In this document: positions 1 to 9,800 of the stretch, piece after piece
How the letters are laid out: the number at the start of each line of letters is the position of its first letter
How positions within the stretch are numbered: the first letter of the stretch is position 1
Source of the DNA: CAKRPJ01 sp934376955
GTDB taxonomy: Bacteria; Bacillota; Clostridia; Lachnospirales; Lachnospiraceae
Assembly (NCBI GenBank): GCA_934376955.1
Contig: CAKRPJ010000010.1
Coordinates: 1 to 64,000, forward strand
Direction of reading: 5' to 3'
DNA: 64,000 nucleotides
Program-made: the position numbers and the translations under genes
Notes under the pieces: generated by a model
Seen by the model: only the letters and a program-made list of their open reading frames with translations
What the model was told of the DNA's origin: nothing
The model's database searches: none

Positions 1-77
1 TGATACAAGCAAGTCCCCACCCACTGCTTATTGCTTTTCGCAATTGAAGCAGGGGACTTACTTGATTCGGTTAAATT
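1..77 (+). repeat. Palindromic intergenic repeat, copy 1
   Basis: This 77-base stretch recurs at 48710-48786 with a single difference (C at 27, T in the other copy). It folds on itself. CAAGCAAGTCCCC at the left pairs with GGGGACTTACTTG at the right, with one mismatch. Inside that, CTGCTT pairs with AAGCAG and ATTGC with GCAAT. Related partial copies lie at 1912-1962, 31009-31060 and 48575-48660. The element may continue to the left of the window. It encodes nothing obvious. Confidence 0.85.
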
Positions 78-97
78 GCAAAGCGCTTAAAGAAAGA

Positions 98-145
98 GGG
101 AGCACCGCGGATCACTGGACTAACAGTGATGTGCGGCACTCTCTC
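98..145 (-). terminator. Probable terminator of upp
   Basis: A long imperfect hairpin lies about 40 bases past the upp stop on the minus strand. Its core is ATCACTG/CAGTGAT and its lower stem pairs AGAGGGAG-like with CTCTCTCT-like sequence. On the minus strand it is followed by a pyrimidine-rich run (CTTTCTTT). This is the layout of an intrinsic terminator, although the stem has several mismatches. Confidence 0.55.
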
Positions 146-187
146 TGTTATGTTTAGTGGGGATCATAAAAATGATCGATCTCCTGT

Positions 188-820
188 TTATTTTGTTCCG
201 AAGATCCTGTCACCGGCATCGCCGAGACCCGGACAGATGTAAGCGTTTTCATTGAGCTCGCGGTCAAGGTGGCCTACATAGATCTGAACATCCGGATGTG
301 CCGTGCGAAGTCTTTCCAGACCTTCCGGAGCAGCGATGATACACATAAACTTAATGTTCTTTCCACCGTGCTGTTTGATAAAGTCGATAGCTGCTACAGC
401 AGAACCGCCTGTGGCCAGCATCGGATCCGTTACAACAATAGTTCTCTGCTCGATGGGATTCGGAAGCTTACAGAAATATTCATGAGGCTCATGTGTTCTT
501 TCATCACGGTAAAGACCGATGTGTCCGACCTTTGCAGTGGGAACAAGAGCAAGGATGCCGTTTACCATACCAAGACCTGCTCTTAAGATCGGCACGATCG
601 CTAACTTCTTACCTGCGATAACGGGGGTCATGCAGGTTTCGATGGGAGTTTCCACCTCGATGTTCTCAAGCGGAAGATCGCGAAGCGCTTCATAGCCCAT
701 AAGAGTAGCAATCTCCTCAATGAGGGTACGGAATTCACTTGTTCCGGTGTTTTTGTCTCTCAGCATGGAGATCTTGTGCTGAACGAGGGGATGATCCATG
801 ATCATGATATTATTATTCAT
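188..820 (-). CDS. upp: Uracil phosphoribosyltransferase
   Basis: This enzyme joins uracil to PRPP to give UMP in pyrimidine salvage, in the cytoplasm. The 210-residue product has the usual family length. The PRPP-binding loop is clear (VVTDPMLATGGSA, about residues 129-141), as is the C-terminal uracil-binding segment ICPGLGDAGDR. The start is the first ATG of three close candidates (MNNNIMIMDHP); a GAAAGG motif lies about 13 bases upstream, so a start at the second or third Met remains possible. It lies 73 bases downstream of a lipoprotein gene on the same strand and may share its transcript. A hairpin follows the stop. Confidence 0.97.
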   Translation of the reverse strand: MNNNIMIMDHPLVQHKISMLRDKNTGTSEFRTLIEEIATLMGYEALRDLPLENIEVETPIETCMTPVIAGKKLAIVPILRAGLGMVNGILALVPTAKVGHIGLYRDERTHEPHEYFCKLPNPIEQRTIVVTDPMLATGGSAVAAIDFIKQHGGKNIKFMCIIAAPEGLERLRTAHPDVQIYVGHLDRELNENAYICPGLGDAGDRIFGTK

Positions 821-893
821 AAGTAGTATCCAACCTTTCTGTTCCGTATTTTTTCCTACCTTTCATCCTACCAGAAAATGACCGGAAAATCAA

Positions 894-1748
894 CTATTTC
901 GTGTCCGGATCGAACCTTACGATCACATAATCCCCCAGTCCGTGGGGAAGGGGGTAAGAGATATATATGCTGCCCTGATCCTCATAGGAAAACGCCTGAG
1001 GGAAATCGCCCGTGTCTGTTTCATTAAAGTCGCATTTACGCAGAGTGGCCCAGAGAACGTCGATCTCCTGAGATTTTAAATAGCTTTTTACCGCCTCAGC
1101 TTCGGCTGCCTTTACGATCACAACATCATCCGATCTTAGATATCCGGCCATTGTGTAGGCATCGGCATAATCGGAAAGACCAAGAAGCGTCCCTTTACCA
1201 AGATCCACCGTCGTGGTATAGAAAATATCAGACGGATATGCACTATCCTTTACCATAAGCGTACCCTGATAAGTAATGACTGCCTTTTTCCGGTCAAGAG
1301 AGAGAACCTTGCACTGAATGGAAAGGGTATCTGAATCCGGATCCAGATCGTAGCCGGAGATGATCCGGACTGCATTATCCTTTAAAAGCTGGTTTACCTT
1401 ATCGGTGAGGGAACTATCTCTCAAATTGGAGAGTATGGGATATTCGATCGATATCCCGCCCTTTTTTTCTGTTGCGATCTTTGAGCGCACGGACAGCGCA
1501 GATGCCGGATCCTTGCTGTCTGTCGTTTTCTCTGTTTCCTTTGTCCCGGAAACGGAAGGCTGTGCCGATGTCGTTTCAATTGTTGCTTCGGCTGCCGATT
1601 CCTTCATGGTTTCCTTTTCCATAGAGGCGGAATCAGATTCTGTTGTGTGGATACTGTCCAGACTGATCTTTTCTTTTGCCTTACAGCCGCCGGCCGCAAA
1701 GGACAGGAGCGTCACGGCAGCCGCTAATATGATAACGTTTTTCTTCAT
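894..1748 (-). CDS. Putative secreted lipoprotein, DUF4163/RsiV-like
   Basis: This is a 284-residue exported protein of unknown function. A signal peptide (residues 1-20) ends in the lipobox FAAGGC, so it is probably anchored to the outer face of the membrane by Cys22. Residues 25-90 form a Ser/Thr/Glu-rich linker. The rest (KKGGISIEYPIL onward) looks like the DUF4163/DUF3298 fold found in PdaC and RsiV ectodomains, with the phrase VDLGKGTLLGLSDY. That family call is from memory of the pattern and is tentative. A TATAAT-type -10 on the minus strand (1779-1784) could start transcription. The gene lies upstream of upp on the same strand with no terminator between them. Confidence 0.7.
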   Translation of the reverse strand: MKKNVIILAAAVTLLSFAAGGCKAKEKISLDSIHTTESDSASMEKETMKESAAEATIETTSAQPSVSGTKETEKTTDSKDPASALSVRSKIATEKKGGISIEYPILSNLRDSSLTDKVNQLLKDNAVRIISGYDLDPDSDTLSIQCKVLSLDRKKAVITYQGTLMVKDSAYPSDIFYTTTVDLGKGTLLGLSDYADAYTMAGYLRSDDVVIVKAAEAEAVKSYLKSQEIDVLWATLRKCDFNETDTGDFPQAFSYEDQGSIYISYPLPHGLGDYVIVRFDPDTK

Positions 1749-1911
1749 GAGTAAAATCCTTTCCGTAAAGATGTAACTATTATATACGATTCTTAATCGG
1801 AAGTATATGGATATAATATTTCTAATTTCTTAATTTTCAGTAATTTCAGGTTTTCATTCCTGAGAAAATATGTTATTATTTAAAAAGGTATGGTCAATTT
1901 ACGCAGGCCAT

Positions 1912-1962
1912 AATTTAACCGAATCAAGTAGCGAAGCGGATTGCGAATATCCGCTTGATTTG
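1912..1962 (-). repeat. Palindromic intergenic repeat, partial copy 2
   Basis: The segment shares AATTTAACCGAATCAAGTA (inverted) with the repeat at 1-77, and its inner part is the inverted match of 48630-48655. It contains its own hairpin, CAAGTAGCGAAGCGGAT against ATCCGCTTG. It lies inside the leader of the IMP cyclohydrolase gene, so the upstream in-frame ATG at 1870 is unlikely to be the real start. Confidence 0.75.
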
Positions 1963-1995
1963 AATTTTATCGCCGTTATCAAGGAGGGGCCCCAA

Positions 1996-2709
1996 ATGAA
2001 AGTTTTATCTTTGACAGAAGAACTGAAAAGCAATTCTTATCCGGGACGCGGGATCGTTATCGGTAGATCCGCAGACGGAAAGACTGCCGTAACTGCATAT
2101 TTTATTATGGGAAGAAGTGAGAACAGCCGAAATCGCGTGTTCGTGGAGGACGGAGAGGGAATCCGTACCCAAGCCTTTGATCCGGCGAAGCTTGAGGATC
2201 CAAGCCTGATCATCTATGCACCGGTGCGTGTACTGGGAAATAAGACGATCGTTACAAACGGTGATCAGACAGACACGATCTATCAGGGAATGGACAAGCA
2301 GCTCACCTTTGAGCAGTCCTTACGCTGCCGCGAGTTTGAGCCGGACGGCCCGAACTATACACCTCGTATCTCCGGTATCATGCATATTGAAAACGGAAGC
2401 TACAACTATGCAATGTCCATCTTAAAGAGCAGCGACGGCGATCCCAAGAGCTGCTGCCGCTTTACCTATGCCTATGAGAAGCCATTATGCGGCGAGGGAC
2501 GTTTCATCCACACCTACATGAATGACGGAAATCCGCTTCCCAGCTTTGAGGGTGAGCCAAAGAGAGTAGCGATCGAGGGAGATATCGACAGCTTTGCCGC
2601 TAATGTCTGGAGCAGCCTTAACGCTGATAACAAGGTGTCCCTGTTCGTCCGCTTTATCGATATCGAATCAGGAAAGTATGAGACAAGGATCATTAATAAA
2701 AATAAGTAA
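1996..2709 (+). CDS. purO: IMP cyclohydrolase, archaeal PurO type
   Basis: The product probably closes the ring of FAICAR to IMP, the last step of de novo purine synthesis. The 237-residue protein resembles the stand-alone PurO family (PF07826), with YPGRGIVIGRSADGK near the N-terminus and TNGDQTDTIY in the middle, rather than the N-terminal domain of bacterial PurH. The start at 1996 has an ideal AAGGAGG eight bases upstream. An in-frame ATG at 1870 would add 42 residues encoded by a repeat element and has no Shine-Dalgarno. It is followed after 28 bases by the formyltransferase that makes its substrate. The pairing supports the call strongly. Confidence 0.88.
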   Translation: MKVLSLTEELKSNSYPGRGIVIGRSADGKTAVTAYFIMGRSENSRNRVFVEDGEGIRTQAFDPAKLEDPSLIIYAPVRVLGNKTIVTNGDQTDTIYQGMDKQLTFEQSLRCREFEPDGPNYTPRISGIMHIENGSYNYAMSILKSSDGDPKSCCRFTYAYEKPLCGEGRFIHTYMNDGNPLPSFEGEPKRVAIEGDIDSFAANVWSSLNADNKVSLFVRFIDIESGKYETRIINKNK

Positions 2710-2737
2710 TTGATGCAGCTGAAAGGAGAACTTAGCA

Positions 2738-3916
2738 ATGAATGAAATGGAATTAAAATATGGCTGTAACCCGAATCAGAAGCCATCAAGGATTTTCATG
2801 GCAGACGGAAGCGACCTTCCGATCAAGGTTTTAAACGGCAGACCCGGCTATATCAATCTGCTGGATGCACTTAACGGCTGGCAGCTGGTAAAGGAGCTTA
2901 AAAATGCGACCGGACTTCCGGCAGCAACTTCCTTTAAGCATGTATCTCCGGCCGGTGCCGCAGTAGGATTTCCGATGGATGAGGTCTTAAGAAAGATCTA
3001 CTGGGTCGATGATCTCGGAGAGCTTTCTCCCCTTGCCTGCGCTTACGCAAGAGCCCGCGGTGCAGACCGTATGTCTTCCTTCGGCGATTTCATTTCCCTT
3101 TCCGATCCGTGTGATGCGGACACAGCAAGACTGATCAAGAGAGAGGTATCCGACGGTGTGATCGCCCCTGGATATGAGCCGGAAGCCCTTGAGATCTTAA
3201 AGGCGAAAAAGAATGGCAATTATAACGTGATCCAGATCGATGAGAATTATGTCCCGGATCCGATCGAGCGTAAGCAGGTGTTCGGAGTGACCTTCGAGCA
3301 GGGACGCAATAATCTTGAGATCAATAAAGAGCTCCTTTCCAATGTGGTGACCGAGAATAAGGATATTCCGGAAGCGGCAAAGATAGACCTGATGATCTCC
3401 TTAATCACCTTAAAGTATACACAGTCTAACTCTGTATGCTATGTTAAGGGCGGACAGGCGATCGGAATCGGAGCCGGTCAGCAGTCCCGTGTTCATTGTA
3501 CCCGTCTTGCCGGACAGAAAGCCGATAACTGGTTCCTCCGTCAGGCCCCTCAGGTATTAAACCTTCCGTTTATCGATAATATTAAGCGCGCTGACCGCGA
3601 CAATGCGATCGACGTCTATATTGGAGACGAATACATGGATCTTCTTGCTGACGGCCAGTGGGAGAAGGTATTTACCGAGAAGCCTGCTGTGTTTACAAGG
3701 GAGGAGAAGCGTGCATGGCTCGATAAAATGCAGGACGTTGCCCTTGGCTCAGATGCATTTTTCCCGTTTGGCGATAACATTGAGCGCGCTCATAAGAGCG
3801 GTGTCCGCTATATCGCACAGCCGGGTGGCTCCGTGCGCGATGATAATGTGATCGAAGTCTGCAATAAATATGGAATGGCGATGGCATTTACAGGTATCCG
3901 TCTGTTCCATCACTAG
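2738..3916 (+). CDS. purH: AICAR transformylase (PurH C-terminal domain only)
   Basis: The enzyme transfers a formyl group from 10-formyl-THF to AICAR, giving FAICAR. The 392-residue protein starts directly with the transformylase fold (ELKYGCNPNQKP, then SFKHVSPAGAAVG with the Lys-His pair used in catalysis) and ends GMAMAFTGIRLFHH. It lacks the IMP cyclohydrolase domain that forms the N-terminal third of normal PurH. That activity is supplied by the gene just upstream, so the two together replace bifunctional PurH. A GAAAGGAG ribosome site precedes the ATG. A strong terminator follows the stop. Confidence 0.93.
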   Translation: MNEMELKYGCNPNQKPSRIFMADGSDLPIKVLNGRPGYINLLDALNGWQLVKELKNATGLPAATSFKHVSPAGAAVGFPMDEVLRKIYWVDDLGELSPLACAYARARGADRMSSFGDFISLSDPCDADTARLIKREVSDGVIAPGYEPEALEILKAKKNGNYNVIQIDENYVPDPIERKQVFGVTFEQGRNNLEINKELLSNVVTENKDIPEAAKIDLMISLITLKYTQSNSVCYVKGGQAIGIGAGQQSRVHCTRLAGQKADNWFLRQAPQVLNLPFIDNIKRADRDNAIDVYIGDEYMDLLADGQWEKVFTEKPAVFTREEKRAWLDKMQDVALGSDAFFPFGDNIERAHKSGVRYIAQPGGSVRDDNVIEVCNKYGMAMAFTGIRLFHH

Positions 3917-3925
3917 GAAAGAATC

Positions 3926-3966
3926 GGCGGGGTATAGGTAAAGATACCCCGCCTGAACTTTTTTGC
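3926..3966 (+). terminator. Intrinsic terminator after purH
   Basis: A perfect 10-base-pair stem (GGCGGGGTAT/ATACCCCGCC, loop of 8) is followed by TGAACTTTTTT. It begins 10 bases past the purH stop. Confidence 0.92.
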
Positions 3967-4008
3967 GGGAGCGTGTCTAAATTTGGTGAATTGTTTGCGA
4001 AATTCTGC

Positions 4009-4037
4009 TTGCAAATATCAGGATCCTATGCTAAACT
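4009..4037 (+). promoter_or_regulatory. Possible promoter for tRNA-Leu
   Basis: TTGCAA at 4009-4014 and TAAACT at 4032-4037 are separated by 17 bases. The expected start falls about 12 bases before the tRNA. The -10 match is moderate. Confidence 0.5.
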
Positions 4038-4055
4038 ATTCACTGTTAAAGATTT

Positions 4056-4138
4056 GCCGGCGTGGCGGAATGGCAGACGCATCAGACTCAAAATCTGACG
4101 AGGGCAACCTTGTACGGGTTCAAGTCCCGTTGCCGGCA
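4056..4138 (+). tRNA. tRNA-Leu (anticodon CAA)
   Basis: The cloverleaf can be drawn by eye. The acceptor is GCCGGCG/TGCCGGC with a terminal G-U pair. The anticodon stem is TCAGA/TCTGA with loop CTCAAAA, so the anticodon is CAA and it reads UUG. There is a long class II variable arm, and the T arm is ACGGG-TTCAAGT-CCCGT. The discriminator is A and CCA is not encoded. The structure and length (83 nt) fit leucine tRNA. Confidence 0.95.
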
Positions 4139-4140
4139 GA

Positions 4141-4180
4141 AAAAGCTCCTTTTGTATATAATGTGCAAAAGGAGCTTTTC
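4141..4180 (+). terminator. Hairpin terminator after tRNA-Leu
   Basis: A 14-base-pair perfect stem (AAAAGCTCCTTTTG/CAAAAGGAGCTTTT, loop of 11) lies two bases past the tRNA. The U-rich 3' arm makes it a good intrinsic terminator, and the A-rich 5' arm means it could work in both directions. Confidence 0.85.
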
Positions 4181-4238
4181 AATTAGAAAAATAATTATTT
4201 ACCAATACCGGAAACGATGCTTGAAAGGGGTGCATAAT

Positions 4239-6839
4239 ATGGAAGACAACAGAGAAAAACCAAGCTTCTTTGTCCGACTGGCATCATTTATCGTTGATAA
4301 GAGAAATCTGTTTTTTCTGATCTACGCAGCCAGTCTGCTTTTTTGTCTTGTTGCACAGGGATGGGTTAAGGTCGATGATGACATTACGGATTATCTTCCT
4401 GAATCAACAGAAACGAGACAGGGTCTCAGCCTGATGAAGGATGAATTTACAACCTTTGGAACAGCCCGAGTGATGATTTCCAATATTACATACGAGAAAG
4501 CGGAAGAATTAAAGGATGTGATCTCGTCGGTTCCCGGTGTTTCTTCCGTGTCCTTCGGTGATACGACAGAGGACGATGACACGATCAATGCCGATGACCG
4601 CGCGGACTACTACAAAGACTCATCTGCCCTGTATTCCGTAACCTTTGACGGTGAAACAGATGACACCGTCAGCATCGAAGCCATGAATGACATAAAGGAA
4701 GCTCTTTCGGGATATGATCTTTCCGTGGATACAGAGGTGGGGAAAGATACCTCCGCCAGTCTTGCCGAGGAAATGAAGGGGATTCTGGCAGTTGCTGCCC
4801 TTACGATCGTTATCGTACTGACCCTGACCTCAAAAACCTATGGTGAGATCCCGGTGCTGATCCTGACCTTCGTGGCGGCGGCGATCCTCAATATGGGTAC
4901 CAATTATCTTCTCGGTGAGATATCCTTCGTATCGAATTCCATCGCTGTCGTGCTTCAGCTGGCTCTCGCCATCGACTACGCGATCATCCTGTGCCACCGC
5001 TTCAGTGAGGAACGGGAGCATGCGGAAACAAGAGAGGCATGTATCCTCGCTCTCAGCAAGGCGATCCCGGAGATATCCTCCAGCTGTCTTACGACCCTTG
5101 CCGGTCTGGCAGCTCTGATGTTCATGCAGTTTATGATCGGAATGGATCTGGGCCTTGTCCTGATCAAGGCAGTTTTATTCAGTATCCTGTCAGTATTTAC
5201 GTTAATGCCGGGGCTTCTGATGCTGTTCTCCAAGCTCATGGATCGGACTGCCCATAAAAATTTTATTCCGAAGATCACTTATTGGGGCAAGCTGGTGACA
5301 AGTCTCAAATATGTTGTTCCGCCGATCTTTGCGGTAGTGCTTGTGGGAGCTTATTTCTTCTCAAATGACTGCCCCTACTGCTATGGTGAAAATACGGTAG
5401 TAACGGAAAAGCAGAGCACCGCCGAGATCGATAAGGCAGCCATCGATGGCACATTCGGAAGCCAGAATGTCCTTGCTATTGTAGTGCCCGGTGAGAACTA
5501 TGACACAGAAGAAAAGCTTCTTAAGCAGCTTTCCGGTCTGGATGAGGTGGACGAAGCGGTAGGTCTTGCCAATGTCGAGGTCAAAGACGGCTATGTACTC
5601 ACCGATTCCCTGACACCGCGGCAGTTTGCCGAGCTTGCCGATATGGATATCGAAGTCTGCCGCGCCTTTTACACGGCTTATGCTGTAGATAAAGAGCAAT
5701 ATATCCGTATCCTTAATAATATCGACGTATACCGGGTGCCGATCATCGACATGTTCCAGTTTCTTTACACTTATGTCGGAGACGGCTATCTCGATCAGGG
5801 CTTTATCACGCTGGATAAGGATACAAGAAGCGATCTGGATGATCTGAATGAGCAGATCGATGATGCAAGGATACAGCTTCAGAGTGATGATTATTCGCGT
5901 ATGCTTTTAAAACTCAATATTCCTGAGGAAGGCACGGAAACCTTTGCCTTCATGGATCGTCTTCATGAGATCGTTGGCGAATACTATCCGGCCGGAAGCT
6001 TTTATCTTGTAGGAAACTCTACGAGTGACTATGATCTTGCATCCTCTTTTGTCCGCGATAATATGGTCATCAACATTCTGACGATCGTATTCGTCATTCT
6101 CGTATTGCTGTTTACGTTTATGTCGGTGGGTCTTCCGATCCTTTTGATCCTTGTTATCCAGGGCAGTATCTGGATCAACTTCTCCTTCCCGACCCTTCAG
6201 GATTCGCCGATCTATTTCATGAGCTATCTGATCGTAAGCTCGATCCAGATGGGTGCCAATATCGACTACGCGATCGTTATCTCGAACCGTTATCAGGAGC
6301 TGAAGGCAAAAATGCCGAATCGCAAAGAGGCAATGATCGAAACTTTGAACCTGTCCTTCCCGACCGTATTTACATCAGGAACGATCATGGCATCTGCAGG
6401 AACCTTTATCAGCATGATGACAACAAACCCGGCGATCTATTGCGTAGGCTTATGTATCGGCCGCGGGACGATCATCTCTATGATCCTTGTTATGGGTGTT
6501 CTTCCGGAGATCCTGCTCCTCGGGGATACAATCATTGAAAAGACAGCCTTCAATATCAAGTATCCTGCCATCGTACAGACGACAGAGGCGGCCGGTATGG
6601 TCCGCCTTGACGGCCGTGTACGCGGCACCATCTCCGGTAAGATCGATGCGGAAGTCCATGGTATCCTGATCGGTGACGTTTCTGCCGTCATCACAGCCGG
6701 ACAGCTCGATGTTGTTAAAGAAGTCAAAAAGCTGGAGCATGTTGTCGATGAAGATCATAAGGATCAGGAGGAAGACGGCAAAGACCGGCCAGATCAAACA
6801 GACAAAACAGAGAAAGGAGATAAGGATGATGAAAACTAG
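4239..6839 (+). CDS. MMPL-family RND transporter
   Basis: This is an 866-residue integral membrane protein of the MMPL branch of the RND superfamily, which typically exports lipids or other hydrophobic compounds using the proton gradient. The pattern is classic. It has one N-terminal helix, an extracytoplasmic domain (about 50-180), a block of helices with the IDYAIIL motif, a second extracytoplasmic domain, and a second block with NIDYAIVISNRY. The C-terminal tail has a short alternating Gly/Val segment (GRVRGTISGKIDAEVHG) and then a highly charged end. The start at 4239 follows GAAAGGGG. An in-frame ATG at 4062 lies inside the tRNA and is rejected. Its stop overlaps the next gene, which suggests translational coupling with the GLUG-repeat protein. 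Confidence 0.9.
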   Translation: MEDNREKPSFFVRLASFIVDKRNLFFLIYAASLLFCLVAQGWVKVDDDITDYLPESTETRQGLSLMKDEFTTFGTARVMISNITYEKAEELKDVISSVPGVSSVSFGDTTEDDDTINADDRADYYKDSSALYSVTFDGETDDTVSIEAMNDIKEALSGYDLSVDTEVGKDTSASLAEEMKGILAVAALTIVIVLTLTSKTYGEIPVLILTFVAAAILNMGTNYLLGEISFVSNSIAVVLQLALAIDYAIILCHRFSEEREHAETREACILALSKAIPEISSSCLTTLAGLAALMFMQFMIGMDLGLVLIKAVLFSILSVFTLMPGLLMLFSKLMDRTAHKNFIPKITYWGKLVTSLKYVVPPIFAVVLVGAYFFSNDCPYCYGENTVVTEKQSTAEIDKAAIDGTFGSQNVLAIVVPGENYDTEEKLLKQLSGLDEVDEAVGLANVEVKDGYVLTDSLTPRQFAELADMDIEVCRAFYTAYAVDKEQYIRILNNIDVYRVPIIDMFQFLYTYVGDGYLDQGFITLDKDTRSDLDDLNEQIDDARIQLQSDDYSRMLLKLNIPEEGTETFAFMDRLHEIVGEYYPAGSFYLVGNSTSDYDLASSFVRDNMVINILTIVFVILVLLFTFMSVGLPILLILVIQGSIWINFSFPTLQDSPIYFMSYLIVSSIQMGANIDYAIVISNRYQELKAKMPNRKEAMIETLNLSFPTVFTSGTIMASAGTFISMMTTNPAIYCVGLCIGRGTIISMILVMGVLPEILLLGDTIIEKTAFNIKYPAIVQTTEAAGMVRLDGRVRGTISGKIDAEVHGILIGDVSAVITAGQLDVVKEVKKLEHVVDEDHKDQEEDGKDRPDQTDKTEKGDKDDEN

Positions 6840-9800
6840 AAGATGGATGAAGCCTGCTGCATTATTTCTCGCTGTCCTTCTCCTTATACTGTCCGCATTT
6901 CCGACAGCTGCATTTGCAGATGAGGTTCAGCCTCAGCCGATGATCCTCATCAAATCGGAGGAGGATTTCCTTGAATTTGCAAAAAACTGTACGCTGGATT
7001 CATGGTCAAAGGGAAAGACATTCTATTTATCCTGCGATCTTGATCTCTCCACTATCGACTTTAAACCGATCCCATCCTTTGGCGGAAATTTTGAAGGTGC
7101 CGGACACACGATCAAGGGCTTTTCCCTTTCGGACGGAAATTCCTATCAGGGGCTCTTTCGTTTCATTGAGGCAGGCGGAGTTGTAGAGGGACTCACGGTG
7201 ACCGGAGTTTCGATCGATGCCTCCCAGTCTCAGGAGTACATTGGCAGCATTGCCGGAAGCGTAAGAGGAACAATCAGAAACTGCACCTTCAATGGGAGAG
7301 TAAGCGGCACAAATTATATCGGCGGCATCGCCGGGATCGTTGAAAAATCAGGTGCGATCGAGGGCTGTACGTCTAACGGCTACGTTCAAGGCGAACACTT
7401 TGTCGGAGGAATCGCCGGACAAAATGACGGACGCATTGAACGCTGCGAAAATCATGCAAGAATCAACCCGGTAACAAACGATGATCCAAGCCTTGATACC
7501 ATGTCCCAGTCCTCATCAGGTGAAAGTGTTATCAAGAAGGCAGAAACTACGATCGATACCGCCCAGAATACATCAAGAGTGACACAGGATACGGGAGGTA
7601 TCTGCGGATATTCTACAGGATATATCAACGGCTGCCAGAACGTGGGTAAGGTCGGCTATCCCCATGTGGGCTACAACGTGGGCGGAATTGCCGGAAGATC
7701 GAGCGGATATGTAGGTGCGTCGACAAATCTCGGCAATATCTATGGCCGTAAGGATGTCGGTGGAATCTGCGGACAGCTGGATCCGGATATCCAGCTTGTG
7801 TTTACGAGAGATACCCTCGATGAGCTGGAAAGCGAATTGACAACCCTGTCCGATCTTGCCGATAACGCCTTAAATCATACGGACAGTAACCGAAAAAAGA
7901 TCTCAGACCGTTTGAATGCAATTTCCGATTATGCCCGGACTGCCACAGATCACACATCAGATCTGGCAGACATGACCGTTGACTGGGCAAATGAAAACCT
8001 CGATGAGGTGAATGAGCTTCTTAACAGAGTCAGCGACACAATAGACCGGATGGAGGATATCTCCGGAGGTCTGGAAAGCTCTCTGGCAACGGCTCAGGAT
8101 GGAATCGACGAGCTGGAAAACAGCCTTGATGAAACAAAGGGAGCCCTTGGTGTCGGTACCAAGCAGGAAAAAGAGATCCGGGATCTCATCGATGAGCTTA
8201 AGGAGTTGAATAAACGACGTCATGCGGCAGTCAGCGAGGCTAAAAAGCAGGCGGGAGTCCTGCGGCAGGCCTTAAAGGATCGCGATCTTAAAAAGGCCGG
8301 GCAGGCTGCAGATGCAATGTCAGAGGCGGCTGAGGAGTATATAAAAGCCACCGCTGAGTTCCGGGAAAAGCTTTCGGAGCTCTCTAAAATACTGGATGGT
8401 CTTCCAGATATCGGTGTAAACCTAAGAAACGGAGCAGCCGCGTTAAATCGTTCGCTGAATGATCTTGATCAGGCAGCAGATGATCTTACCAATGTTGCCG
8501 GACAGGTCGAAAATATGTTCAGCAGCCTTTCCAACAAGCCGGATATCAATTTCTCAACCTTCGATGACGACTATAAAAATAAAGGCGATCAGATCCATTC
8601 CTCTGTCCGTTCGATCGAGGATCAGATGGATCTGCTGCAAAAGGATGTGGATTCCACCGGAGACAGCCTGTCAGGTGACATGCGTGCGATGAAGGATCAG
8701 ATCCGTTCGATCCGAAATGTCATCGATGATGCGATCGACGAGGCAGCAGAAAAGGATGATCTTTGGGACGATGTCTCGGAGGAGGAGATCCAGAATACGG
8801 TTTCCGGAAAAACGGAAACCAGCACGAACAGCGGTACGGTAGAGGGAGATTTAAACGTCGGCGGTATCGTTGGCTCTATGGCAGTTGAGAACAGTGTGGA
8901 TCCGGAGGATGACATTACAGAGGTGGGAGAGCGATCCTTAAAGTTTCATTATGAAACCCGGGCGATTCTGAATCAGTGTATCAATCGCGGGGCAGTAACC
9001 GGCAAAAAGGATTCTATCGGCGGCGCTGCCGGAAGGATGGATCTTGGTTATATTCTTGCCTGCCAGAATTATGGAATGATCGAAAGTACGGACGGAAGCT
9101 GTGTCGGCGGCATTGCCGGATATTCTGCTTCCACGATCCGCGGAAGCTACAGTAAGTGTATGGTTTCCGGTACAGATTATGTCGGCGGCATCGCAGGGAG
9201 TGCCAACAACCTGTATGATAACGTTGCCTATATTTCTGTCACGGATGCGGAAATGTACAGCGGCTCCATCGCAGGCTATACCGATCAGGATGCAGAGGTG
9301 GCCGGAAACCGCTTTGTGGAGAACGGAACAGCCGGGATCGACGGGGTCAGCTATGCGGGAAAGGCAGAGCCGGTACTCTATGAGTCGTTGATCGCAGAAG
9401 AAAACACTCCGGTTGATTTCAGTAAATTTTACATCACATACCTGACCGATGATACCGTTTCCGCAAGAGTTTACTGTAAATACGGCGATCTGTATAAGGA
9501 TACCGTAATACCGGATGTTCCGGAGAGAAAGGGATATCACGGCGTATGGGAAACCTGTACTTCCGATACGATCTGCTTTGACCAGGTGCTTCACGCGATC
9601 TACACGCCCTTTGTTACCACGATTGAAAGTGATGAAAAGCGGGATGAGATCCACAGTGTCATTCTGGCAGAGGGTATTTTTGATGACGATACAGAGCTGA
9701 CCGCGGAAAAGCTTCTTGAAAAGAAGGGACAGGAGCAGTGGAGAATCTCCCTTAAAAGCAATGGCAGCACCGATGATAATGATGAGGTGCGTTACCGCTT

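Noticed and set aside
1870..1995. Upstream in-frame extension of the IMP cyclohydrolase
   Set aside because: It is encoded by a repeat element, has no ribosome site, and the ATG at 1996 has an ideal AAGGAGG.
4062..4238. 59-codon extension of the MMPL gene
   Set aside because: It runs through the tRNA-Leu gene and its terminator.
8938..9654. 238-codon minus-strand ORF
   Set aside because: It lies wholly inside the GLUG protein gene, has no ribosome site and no recognisable motif; it is a shadow.
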